A program made the translations under genes and the position numbers. From positions 1-64,000 of the forward strand of contig JBKQIF010000055.1 of assembly GCA_052148435.1 (NCBI GenBank): a stretch of DNA of 64,000 nucleotides, in the 5' to 3' direction. The stretch is from JBEKYD01 sp052148435 (lineage in GTDB: Bacteria > Acidobacteriota > Terriglobia > Bryobacterales > Bryobacteraceae). Under the pieces are notes generated by a model, which searched no databases, was not told where the DNA came from, and was given only the letters and a program-made list of their open reading frames with translations. The stretch's first letter is position 1. Each line of letters begins with the position of its first letter. Below, in pieces: positions 54,415 through 62,467 of the stretch.

Positions 54415-54708
54415 ATGGGGCACGGCTATAACTTCCGCGAGAAGACGGAATCCGCGGGTCCGAAAGGGATGGGTGCGAAGACGTTGCGGCGCCTCGAAAT
54501 CACGCCGGGCAAGAACGGCGGACACTCAGTCAATCACGTCTTCAACTACAATGCCGGTCCGGGTCCAAGCCATTCAGCCGAAGAGCACATCTTCGGCGCG
54601 AGCGAAGGGCCGGCATTGGTGGCCCACATCGTGAAGCACCTGGGCATCAAGGGCACGCGGGCGCCGGCGGCGGCCGCGCCGCCAACCGGAGGCAACACGC
54701 TCGAATGA
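54415..54708 (+). CDS. Phage protein of unknown function
   Basis: Protein of 97 residues starting directly after the previous stop. It is Gly/His-rich with LRRLEITPGKNGGHSVNHVF and LVAHIVKHLGIKG. No domain is recognised. Similar short His-containing proteins occur beside portal genes in other phages, so it may be a head-associated accessory protein. Confidence 0.6.
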   Translation: MGHGYNFREKTESAGPKGMGAKTLRRLEITPGKNGGHSVNHVFNYNAGPGPSHSAEEHIFGASEGPALVAHIVKHLGIKGTRAPAAAAPPTGGNTLE

Positions 54709-54750
54709 GCCCACTAGTAGCCATCCCTTGAAGCGCGGGGAGTGCTGACC

Positions 54751-54903
54751 GTGGTGTGCGACAAGTGTACGCGCGAGAAACGTTTCCTGGCGGTGGACTG
54801 CACGACGGCCACCGCGGAGGCGCGAAGGGCCGGGTGGGTTACCGCCGCCGGGAAAGACGTCTGCCCGCGCTGTCCGGCGATCCGAAAGAGAACTCGCCGA
54901 TGA
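54751..54903 (+). CDS. Very small zinc-ribbon protein
   Basis: Protein of about 50 residues with two cysteine pairs (CDKC at 3-6 and CPRC near 38-41) and a basic tail RKRTRR. GGGGAG at 54737-54742 is well placed for GTG 54751; GTG 54742 is an alternative. The paired CxxC spacing is not expected by chance. It probably binds nucleic acid. Confidence 0.55.
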   Translation: MVCDKCTREKRFLAVDCTTATAEARRAGWVTAAGKDVCPRCPAIRKRTRR

Positions 54904-54926
54904 ACAGCGGAATGATCGGGTAAGCA

Positions 54927-55070
54927 ATGTGGCCCTTTGAGGAGGACGGAACATTTTGGGAACTGACGGAATGGTGGGGACACTCCTATCGCCCGGTGTT
55001 GCCGCCAGTGCCGCATCGCTTCCCCGTCCGTGTCGGCATTCATAAATTGAAGAAAACATGTCCAAGGTAG
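54927..55070 (+). CDS. Possible very small protein before the portal gene
   Basis: Open frame of 47 codons from ATG 54927, Trp/Pro-rich (MWPFEEDGTFWELTEWWGHS), overlapping the portal start by 13 bases. The ribosome binding site is weak. It is included because the gap is otherwise empty and tightly packed genes are the rule here. Confidence 0.3.
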   Translation: MWPFEEDGTFWELTEWWGHSYRPVLPPVPHRFPVRVGIHKLKKTCPR

Positions 55071-57265
55071 GCCGCCAAGACGAAGCCCTTCTCAAGGAGA
55101 TCCGCGAGAACTTCGAATACGCTCTTCGCTACTGGAAAGAGATCCGCGAGGAAGGGGACACCGACATGCGGTACGTGTCCGGCGACCCGTGGGACGAGAG
55201 CGAAAAGAAACTCCGCGAAGCGCAGAAACGCCCCTGCCTCGTGTTCGACGAGCTGAACCAGTACACCAACCAGCTCATCAACGACGTGCGGCAGAACAAG
55301 CGCGCGGTGAAAGTGGATCCGACCGGCAGCGGAGCGAACGAAAAGAGCGCGGAGTTCCGGGCCAACCTGATCCGGCAAATCGAGTATTCGAGCAAAGCGC
55401 AGCCGATCTACGCGCAGGTGATGGAGAACGTCACCCAGCGGAGTTACGGCTTCTGCAGGGTGTCGAAGCGCTACGTGTCGGACGATTCGGTGGATGAGCA
55501 GGAGTTGGTGATTCTGCCGATTCCGAACCCGAACACGGTGCTGATCGATCCCGACGCGAAACAGCCAGGCCGGCGCGACATGACGTGGGCCTTCCTGCTC
55601 GACAACCTGCGGACGAAGGACTTTAAGAAGCGCTGGAAGAACGCGGAGGTTCTGGATTTCTCCACCGAAATCATCCAGCAGCTTCCCCTGTGGCTGAAGG
55701 AAGACTCGATCCAAGTGGCGGAGTATTGGCGCATCGAAAGCGAACCACGTACGCGCCTGAAGCTCGATATCCACGGGGGCTTCGTGTGTTGGGAAGACGA
55801 GCTGGAGGGCGCCGAAGTCACCGACGACGAAGCGATCTGTTCCAAGCCGTGCGAACTTCCCGACGGGGTCACGGTCCCGAAGGGCCGGCACAAGATTCTG
55901 GCGCGGCGCGACTCCCAAGTGCATAGCGTGATGCAGTACATCACCAACGGAGTAGAGATCCTGGAAGAGAATCCCCAGGACGGCCGGTACATCGCCATCG
56001 CCGCCTGCTTCGGAAAAGAGCGCTACGTCAACGACGGCGCCGGCGACAAGCTGCAAATCGAATCCCTGGTGCGCCAGGCGCGCAACCCGTTCATGGCTTA
56101 CTGCTACGCGCAGACCACCAGCATGGAGCTGCTGGGGATGATGCCCAAAGCGTTGTGGAGCTGCTACGAGGGACAATTCGAGGGTCATGAGGATGAGGTG
56201 GCCAGCGCCGGCCACGCGCCGATTCCCTTCATTCAATTCAAGGCGAAGACGGAGGAGACGGGCGAAGAAATTTTGCCGCCTCCACAGTGGAATCACTGGG
56301 ACGTGCCGCTGCAGTCGGTTGAAGTGGCGGCCGAGAGCTATAAGCGAGCGATCCAAAGCTCGATGGGGATGTACAACACGTCGGTGGGGAAGCACGATAC
56401 CAGCGCCCAATCCGGGGTAGCGGTTCGCGAGCTGGACGATCAGTCGAGCCAGGGCTCTTTCCATTTCATCGACGCGTTCGACGGCTTCCTGGAAGACGTC
56501 GGACGCATCCTGGACGATCAGATCGATTACGTCTACGACACCCCGCGCGACGTGGGGGTCCGAATGCCGAACGGCGATCACAAGGTGGTGCGGGTCAACG
56601 AAGCGTTTACCGATCCGCAGACCGGAGAGACGTATCACTACAGGCTGGGGACCGGGCGCCACAGCGTCTCGATCAGCACCGGGCCGAGCAGCAACTCCCA
56701 GCGCCAGGCCGCCAGCGAGTTCGCCGACCAGCTCGCGCAGAATCAGATGGTCTTCCCGCGCATCGCGGATTTGGTGGTCAAGTTGAAGAACCTGGGACCG
56801 ATCGGCGACGAGATCTCGGATCGGCTGGTACCGGCGGATATCGCCGCGCGGAAGGGAGGGGCGCCGCTGCCGCCTCAGGCCCAGCAAATGATGAGCCAGC
56901 AGAAACAGCAGCTCATGCAGCAAGCGGCGCTCATCGCCGACTTGCAGAAGCAGCTCGAAGCCAAACTGCCGGAGATCCAATCGAAGCAAGCCATCGCGGC
57001 GCTGCAGGAAGAGACGAAGCGGCAGGATATCCAGGCGCAACTGCGCATCGCGGAGTTACAGGCCGGGGTGCAATCGAGCATCGCCAAGCTGGAAGCGATG
57101 GTGGGGTCGATTCAGCACTCCCTCGAGCTGATGGATTCGCAGGCCGACCGGGATCACGAAGCCACGCTGCAGCAGCAGGCGCAGGACGCGCAAGCGGCGG
57201 CTAATCCACCGGCAGCACAGGGGCAGGCGGGGCCAACAGCGCAGCCGTCGCCCGGTCAAGCTTAA
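55058..57265 (+). CDS. P22-type portal protein
   Basis: Portal protein of 735 residues, the size of P22 gp1. It should form the dodecameric ring through which DNA enters. The N-terminal part (LRYWKEIREEGDTDMRYVSG, RPCLVFDELNQYTNQLINDV, RSYGFCRV) is typical of the P22-like family. The last 150 residues are Gln/Ala-rich and strongly helical (about 610-720), like the long barrel of P22 portal. Confidence 0.88.
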   Translation: MSKVGRQDEALLKEIRENFEYALRYWKEIREEGDTDMRYVSGDPWDESEKKLREAQKRPCLVFDELNQYTNQLINDVRQNKRAVKVDPTGSGANEKSAEFRANLIRQIEYSSKAQPIYAQVMENVTQRSYGFCRVSKRYVSDDSVDEQELVILPIPNPNTVLIDPDAKQPGRRDMTWAFLLDNLRTKDFKKRWKNAEVLDFSTEIIQQLPLWLKEDSIQVAEYWRIESEPRTRLKLDIHGGFVCWEDELEGAEVTDDEAICSKPCELPDGVTVPKGRHKILARRDSQVHSVMQYITNGVEILEENPQDGRYIAIAACFGKERYVNDGAGDKLQIESLVRQARNPFMAYCYAQTTSMELLGMMPKALWSCYEGQFEGHEDEVASAGHAPIPFIQFKAKTEETGEEILPPPQWNHWDVPLQSVEVAAESYKRAIQSSMGMYNTSVGKHDTSAQSGVAVRELDDQSSQGSFHFIDAFDGFLEDVGRILDDQIDYVYDTPRDVGVRMPNGDHKVVRVNEAFTDPQTGETYHYRLGTGRHSVSISTGPSSNSQRQAASEFADQLAQNQMVFPRIADLVVKLKNLGPIGDEISDRLVPADIAARKGGAPLPPQAQQMMSQQKQQLMQQAALIADLQKQLEAKLPEIQSKQAIAALQEETKRQDIQAQLRIAELQAGVQSSIAKLEAMVGSIQHSLELMDSQADRDHEATLQQQAQDAQAAANPPAAQGQAGPTAQPSPGQA

Positions 57266-57393
57266 GCGGCACGAAGGGCCGCAAGTCGACGGAGTTCTGC
57301 CAAGGATCGGGAGCAAGGGCGTTCACGAACGATTCTATTATCCCGCCTATCGCGGAAGGCGTAAAAGAACCGCGGTCAAAGGAGCAAAACAGC

Positions 57394-58380
57394 ATGGAAG
57401 ACGAAAACAGCGCGGTCCCGTCAACCGATGAAGCAGCGGGCAATTCACTGGACACGATGACCGGCGAGCAACGGTCGGAGTGGCTGTTGAATGGCACGCC
57501 AATGCCGAAAGACGAAGCGGATCCGGCCCCCGCACCGAAACACAAGTCCGAGGCTGCGAAGCCTGAACCGACGCCGGCGGCGGACACCGGGAATTCAGAG
57601 GAGCCGAAACTAGGGAGCAGGGCACACCAGCGCATCCAGGAATTGCTGACGGAACGCGCGTCGCTTCGCGCGAGACTCGACCAGATCGAAGCTGCAGGCA
57701 AAAACAAACCGGCCGACAAACCAGCGGATTCGGCCCCCGCCAAACCGGCAGCGGAGACGAAAGCGGTCCCGAGCGACGGCCGGCCCGTTCCCCCCGATCC
57801 CGAAAAATGGACCGGCACGTGGGAAGAGCTGGAAAAAGCCAAGCTGAAGTACTTCGACGAATACACCGACTGGAAGATGAAGCAGCCGGAGCGCGACCGC
57901 CAGGCGGCGGATACAGCGAAGGCGCAAGCCAAGCTTACCGAACTGCAGCAGGGCTATAAGACGCGCGCCGAAGCGGTTCTGGCGGCGGATCCGGAATATG
58001 CCGATGCGCAAGACATCATCGGAAAGTTCGTTACCGCCAAGGGTGTCGACCAGCTCATCCTGGAATCCGAAGTCGGGCCCGAGATCGTGATGCACCTCTA
58101 CAAGCTGCCGTATGAAGAGCAGCAGCGGGTAGCGGGACTTACTCCCGCGGCCCTGGCGAGAGAGATCACGCGGCTCGAAGACAAGCTCTCCCAACCCGCG
58201 GCCGCAGCCGCGGCGGCTCCTCAACCGAAACACACGAGCGCGGCTAAGAAGCCGCCCACGGAACTCAGCGGCAGGAATGCCACCAACACCGTGGACGAGG
58301 CCGAGCAGGCGCTCGAAGCAGGTGACATGGGCAAATACATTGCCGTCATGAACGCCCGCGCGGTCAAGAAGCCCAACTAA
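57394..58380 (+). CDS. Putative scaffolding protein
   Basis: Acidic, Ala/Pro/Lys-rich protein of 328 residues with helical segments (about 75-100 and 150-190) and disordered linkers. It sits between portal and coat, exactly where P22 gp8 scaffold is encoded, and its composition fits a scaffold. No sequence motif proves it. It is preceded by a 128-base gap in which no gene was seen. Confidence 0.7.
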   Translation: MEDENSAVPSTDEAAGNSLDTMTGEQRSEWLLNGTPMPKDEADPAPAPKHKSEAAKPEPTPAADTGNSEEPKLGSRAHQRIQELLTERASLRARLDQIEAAGKNKPADKPADSAPAKPAAETKAVPSDGRPVPPDPEKWTGTWEELEKAKLKYFDEYTDWKMKQPERDRQAADTAKAQAKLTELQQGYKTRAEAVLAADPEYADAQDIIGKFVTAKGVDQLILESEVGPEIVMHLYKLPYEEQQRVAGLTPAALAREITRLEDKLSQPAAAAAAAPQPKHTSAAKKPPTELSGRNATNTVDEAEQALEAGDMGKYIAVMNARAVKKPN

Positions 58381-58420
58381 ACCGGGTCTTTTTGACGCCG
58401 CGCAAAAGGGTTAACACAAC

Positions 58421-59662
58421 GTGGCGAACACATTCCAGGTAGTCGACTGGCTTGCGGCCGAGGCCCTCAGGGGACTCGTGAACAAGCTGGCGATTGCCCC
58501 ATATTTCAATACCAGTTACAACGCGGAGTACACCAAGGCCTTCGCCGTGGGCGAGACGGTCCGGGTGCCGCTTCCCCAGCGCTTCGTCATCACGAGCGGA
58601 CTGGGCTACCAGCCGCAGGTGATCAACCGGCTCTTCACGACGGTGAGCGTGGATCAGATTTTCGGCGTTCACTTCGAGTACGATTCCATCGAAGAAGCGT
58701 TGAAACTCGAACGCGGGCGGGCGGCCTTCAAGGAAAACTACCTGGACAAAGCCATGGAACAGATGGCCCAGGAGATCGACTCCAGAGCCGCGTTATGGGC
58801 TCTGACGAATACCAACAACGTGGTGGGCGCACTGGGCACCACGCCGACGTCCTTCGACATCTACGGCCAGGCGCGCGCCAGGCTGATCGAAAACGCCTGC
58901 ACGCCGGGCAAAAAGGGAATGATCGTTAGCCCGCAAATGATGCGGACGATCGTCAGCAACAACCTGACGACTTTCAACCCGCAGGATGCGGTGGCGAAGG
59001 CCTTCCGCGAAGGCTACTACGGCGATGCGCAGGGTTTCACGTGGGACGAGAGCATGTCTCTCTACTCCCAGACGGCGGGAACCTGGCAGAACAACGTCAC
59101 GGTCAACACGCCTCCCACCAACGGCGCCACTTCCATGGTGGTGAATTGCACCAACGGCGATACGTTCAACCAAAACGATGTCTTCAGCGTTAACCTGGTC
59201 AACAACGCCAACCCGGTCACCCGGCGCACCACCGGCACGCTGAAGCAATTCGTGCTGACCCAGAGCGTGACCGCAACGGGCGCTACGGCCACGATCTACT
59301 TCCAGGCTGGGACCCAGGGCATTCAAGGCCCGGGATCGCAGTACCAGAATGTGGACGCGCTGCCCGTCGCGAATGCGCAATTGACACTCTATCCGGGCAC
59401 GACGAGCCCCAACGGCAAATCGGGGATGAACGGCCTGGCGCTGAACCAGGACGCCTTCGCCCTGGTGGGGGTGAAGCTGGAAATCCCGAAGGCTTGCGAA
59501 ATGTCGAGCGTCGCCCGCGACCCGAAGACGGGGATCGCGGTGGCCTTCCTGCGCATGATGGATCCGATCGAGCGGAAGATGGTGAACCGCTTCGACTGCC
59601 TGCTCGGGTTCGGGAACCTGTACCCGGACAACTGCGCGGTTCGCGTGCTGAGCCTGCAATAA
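58421..59662 (+). CDS. P22-type major coat protein
   Basis: Coat protein of 413 residues, close to P22 gp5 (430). It shows the HK97-like organisation of that family: an N-terminal helix, then VGETVRVPLPQRFVI, the segment AMEQMAQEIDSRAALWA and a C-terminal NQDAFALVGVKLEIP. The middle region (about 220-320) is beta-rich, corresponding to the inserted I-domain region. The start is GTG 58421. Confidence 0.85.
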   Translation: MANTFQVVDWLAAEALRGLVNKLAIAPYFNTSYNAEYTKAFAVGETVRVPLPQRFVITSGLGYQPQVINRLFTTVSVDQIFGVHFEYDSIEEALKLERGRAAFKENYLDKAMEQMAQEIDSRAALWALTNTNNVVGALGTTPTSFDIYGQARARLIENACTPGKKGMIVSPQMMRTIVSNNLTTFNPQDAVAKAFREGYYGDAQGFTWDESMSLYSQTAGTWQNNVTVNTPPTNGATSMVVNCTNGDTFNQNDVFSVNLVNNANPVTRRTTGTLKQFVLTQSVTATGATATIYFQAGTQGIQGPGSQYQNVDALPVANAQLTLYPGTTSPNGKSGMNGLALNQDAFALVGVKLEIPKACEMSSVARDPKTGIAVAFLRMMDPIERKMVNRFDCLLGFGNLYPDNCAVRVLSLQ

Positions 59663-59675
59663 CAGCCAAAACGGA

Positions 59676-59694
59676 AGGGGCCGGCAACGGCCCT
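59676..59694 (+). terminator. Hairpin with GNRA-type loop after the coat gene
   Basis: GGGCCG-GCAA-CGGCCC forms a compact stem-loop 15 bases after the coat stop and just before the ribosome binding site of the next gene. There is no T-run, so attenuation, RNA stability or processing are all possible. Confidence 0.5.
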
Positions 59695-59717
59695 CTCAAG
59701 GAGAAAAACCAAACAAC

Positions 59718-60623
59718 ATGAACACTTTCAAACGATTCGCTTTCGGCGTGGCTGGGCTGCTGCTGGCACTGATTCCGGTGCAGGCGCAGGCGCAGGCCAC
59801 CTTGCCGACCACGACTCTCATTACCGCGCTCATGGCGACGGTATCGAGCAACACTCCCGGCATTTCCACCGACGTCATCCAGGTGGGCTCGACCTCGGGC
59901 TTCGTCCAGAATTCGGTGGGACAGTGGACCACTCTGCTGTACGCCGACTTCGAAGCGATGGATGTGGTGGGCGTTCTCAATGCCACCCAGGGCATCGTGC
60001 GGGTAGTGCGCGGCGCCTGGGGCACAAAGGCCAGCTATCACAACGCAGGGACCGTAATCTATGTCGGGGCCCCGAGTTCGTTTGGCGGCTCGGCTTTCGC
60101 GGGCTCGGCTACCAGCGGCGATCAGTATGGCGCTTGCATGCCGTCGACCATTCCGGCGCTGCCGTTCATCAACATCGACGACGGCAAAATCTTCAACTGC
60201 TTCTCTTCGGGCCAGTGGGTCCAAACCGGACTCGGGACCATGGGCGGGGCGCCGGCGCAGCTCCAATCGGATTTCTGCACGGGCACGGTGGCCACGGCGC
60301 AGACGGAGTATCTCAACGACACGGCTTGCTCCGGAGCAACCACGGCGCTGGCTCCGACGATTCAGGTCTCGTACGGGACGATCTACGGGCTGAACGTGGC
60401 ATCGAGCGCGAACGTGGTGGGCGGAACTTCCGTGGACGTGCTGACCATTTACAAGAACGGCTCGGCCACGGCCTTGACCTGTACCATCGCGGCGGCCAGC
60501 AAGACCTGCAGCGACACTACCCACTCGGTGGCCGTGAAGCCGGGCGACCAGATCACCTATCAGTTTGTGACTGCCACCTCGGACACGGCGGCCAACGTCG
60601 GCGCGTCGGTCGAGAAGCAGTAG
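59718..60623 (+). CDS. Phage-encoded protein with a signal peptide
   Basis: Protein of 301 residues with a clear Sec signal (hydrophobic residues about 8-20, then VQAQAQA) inside the virion module. The mature part is Thr/Ser/Gly-rich and beta-like, with IVRVVRGAWGTKASYHNAG (a pattern also seen in phage fibre or decoration proteins) and a C-terminal Ig-like domain containing KPGDQITYQFV. It may be a head-decoration or fibre protein whose hydrophobic start is not a true signal, or an exported lysogeny factor. AAGGAG precedes the ATG. Confidence 0.7.
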   Translation: MNTFKRFAFGVAGLLLALIPVQAQAQATLPTTTLITALMATVSSNTPGISTDVIQVGSTSGFVQNSVGQWTTLLYADFEAMDVVGVLNATQGIVRVVRGAWGTKASYHNAGTVIYVGAPSSFGGSAFAGSATSGDQYGACMPSTIPALPFINIDDGKIFNCFSSGQWVQTGLGTMGGAPAQLQSDFCTGTVATAQTEYLNDTACSGATTALAPTIQVSYGTIYGLNVASSANVVGGTSVDVLTIYKNGSATALTCTIAAASKTCSDTTHSVAVKPGDQITYQFVTATSDTAANVGASVEKQ

Positions 60624-60640
60624 CTTTCAAGCATCAAGTT

Positions 60641-60668
60641 GGGGCGCCTTGGCGGGCGCCCCGTTTTT
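60641..60668 (+). terminator. Rho-independent terminator
   Basis: A perfect 8-base stem GGGGCGCC/GGCGCCCC with a 6-base loop is followed by GTTTTT. It lies 17 bases after the stop of the signal-peptide gene and should end most transcripts from the coat region. Confidence 0.85.
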
Positions 60669-60695
60669 CCCCAAATGCAAAACAGGAGAGTTTCC

Positions 60696-61028
60696 ATGTT
60701 TGACCGATCGAAGTTGACGGGCGACGCGGCGCCCACGCCGGTGGCCGGAGGGCTCGCGGCCGCGCCTGACGCGGATAGCAAGAACTGGATGATTTACCAC
60801 CCCACCAAGGGGCACAGGGTCGTTACCAAAGATAGCCCCGAGCACAAGGCGCACCTGGGCGACGGCTGGCAGGACGACCCGATTCCGCCGGCGCCGGAAC
60901 CCGCGCCGGACGAAGATCGGATCGGCGCACTCGAGAGCCTGAACATCGAAGCGGAGCTGATGGCGCTGCATGCAATAGGGGATGCGCTCGCCGGCCGGAT
61001 CGCCGCGCTCGAGACCAAAAGGAAATAG
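60696..61028 (+). CDS. Phage protein of unknown function
   Basis: Protein of 110 residues with AGGAGA 6 bases before ATG 60696. The middle has NWMIYHPTKGHRVVTKDSPE, a small beta segment, and the C-terminus is a helix (LNIEAELMALHAIGDALAGR). The frame open upstream crosses the terminator and is not used. It may be a head or neck accessory protein. Confidence 0.65.
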   Translation: MFDRSKLTGDAAPTPVAGGLAAAPDADSKNWMIYHPTKGHRVVTKDSPEHKAHLGDGWQDDPIPPAPEPAPDEDRIGALESLNIEAELMALHAIGDALAGRIAALETKRK

Positions 61029-61034
61029 GCCGCC

Positions 61035-61721
61035 ATGTCGCTGGTATCGGACATCCTGGGCGACTCGCTGATGTACATCGGGGCATACGGCCCCGGTGAA
61101 ACCGTCTCCACGGACGATCAGACATTCGCGTTGCGGCTCGTGAACCGGGTACTGGATAGCTGGAGCGCGCGAAAGCTGTCTCCGATCGGCATCAACCGGG
61201 CGAGCTATGGGCTGAGCGGAGCGGGGTCTTATACCTTCGGATCGTCCGGGACGTGGGTGGCTTCCACTCGGCCGATCAAGATCAAGGCGGCGTCGGTGTT
61301 AGCGGCGAACGGGATCGAGAAAGAGTGCCGCATCGCCAGCGCGGAGCAGTGGGCGGCGGTAGCGGACAAGACGCGCACCGGGATTTTCGTCGAGGATCTG
61401 TACTGGGATGGGGGCTTCCCGAGCGGGAACGTATACGTTTCGCCGATACCGGCGGGCGGCAACGCGATCCTGTACACCTACCAGCCGATCGGCGACTTCG
61501 CGAGCCTGACGGACACGGTTAGCCTGCCCGCGGGCTACGAGCGCGCGTTGGTGATCAGCTTCGCTCTGGAGCTGTGCATCCCGTTCGGGCGGCCGATTCC
61601 GGACGGATTGCCGCAACTGGCGCAGGAAGCGCTCATGACCATCGCCAGCCTCTCGGCCGAGATTCTGGGCACACCGGTTCCCCAGCCGGCGCCGCAAGCG
61701 CCGCAAGGACCCAAGCAGTGA
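61035..61721 (+). CDS. P22 gp4-like head-completion/tail-adaptor protein (first copy)
   Basis: Protein of 228 residues. The helical N-terminus (SLVSDILGDSLMYIGAYGPG, LRLVNRVLDSWSARKLSP) and the following beta parts match the gp4-like adaptors that sit below the portal and close the filled head. It is about one third longer than P22 gp4 (166). The stop overlaps the second copy's GTG. Confidence 0.72.
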   Translation: MSLVSDILGDSLMYIGAYGPGETVSTDDQTFALRLVNRVLDSWSARKLSPIGINRASYGLSGAGSYTFGSSGTWVASTRPIKIKAASVLAANGIEKECRIASAEQWAAVADKTRTGIFVEDLYWDGGFPSGNVYVSPIPAGGNAILYTYQPIGDFASLTDTVSLPAGYERALVISFALELCIPFGRPIPDGLPQLAQEALMTIASLSAEILGTPVPQPAPQAPQGPKQ

Positions 61722-62467
61722 CTTTAGCGGACCTCCTCAACAGCGCGGCGAAGGCGCTGGGCAAGCTGCGCTCCGGAGGCGGGTTGTGCGCGAGCGAGCT
61801 GGCGGACGGTCTGACGGTAGCCAACGGCCTGGTGGATTACTGGCTCACCCGGAAGGCCTTCGTCTATACGACGCGCATGGACGAATACACGTTCAGCGAC
61901 AAAGGACCGCCGGATGCGAATAACCCGGCGGTGTACGAGTTGGGTCCGGGCTCGACGGACTGGCCGGGCAGCGTGCGGCCGACGCGGATCGAGCGCGCGA
62001 ACATCATCCTGAACGACAGTTCGCCGGGAGTCTTCATTCCGCTCGATATTTTGGACGTCGACCAGTGGGCGGACATCTCTCTGGAGCAAATGCCGGTCAC
62101 GCTGCCGACGAAGATGTACCCGGATTACGCGAACCCGAACTGCAATCTGTATTTCTGGGGCCAGCCGACGCTGCCGTACATCCTGCAGCTTTTCACCTGG
62201 CAGCAGCTCGCGGCCTTCGCCGCACTGGGGGAGGAAATCGCCTTCCCGCCCGGTTATTACTCGGCGTTTCTCTACAGCCTGGCGGAGGTATTGGGGCCGC
62301 AGTGGAACGTCCAGGTTCCGCTTATGGTGACGGCCCAGGCGCGGAAGGCGCGGGCCGGGATTCAGAGCCTGAATTCGCGGGCGCCGAAGCTGCACACGCG
62401 GGACGCGGGGATGCCGCCGAGCACCCAGCGGACGCCTTACTTCAATTACCGCACGCGAGGATTTTGA
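61718..62467 (+). CDS. P22 gp4-like head-completion/tail-adaptor protein (second copy)
   Basis: Protein of 249 residues from GTG 61718. Its N-terminus (LADLLNSAAKALGKLRSGGG, ADGLTVANGLVDYWLTRKAF) parallels the first copy, suggesting a duplication or two distinct adaptor proteins. The middle contains FIPLDILDVDQWADISLEQM. The next gene follows without a gap. Confidence 0.68.
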   Translation: MTLADLLNSAAKALGKLRSGGGLCASELADGLTVANGLVDYWLTRKAFVYTTRMDEYTFSDKGPPDANNPAVYELGPGSTDWPGSVRPTRIERANIILNDSSPGVFIPLDILDVDQWADISLEQMPVTLPTKMYPDYANPNCNLYFWGQPTLPYILQLFTWQQLAAFAALGEEIAFPPGYYSAFLYSLAEVLGPQWNVQVPLMVTAQARKARAGIQSLNSRAPKLHTRDAGMPPSTQRTPYFNYRTRGF

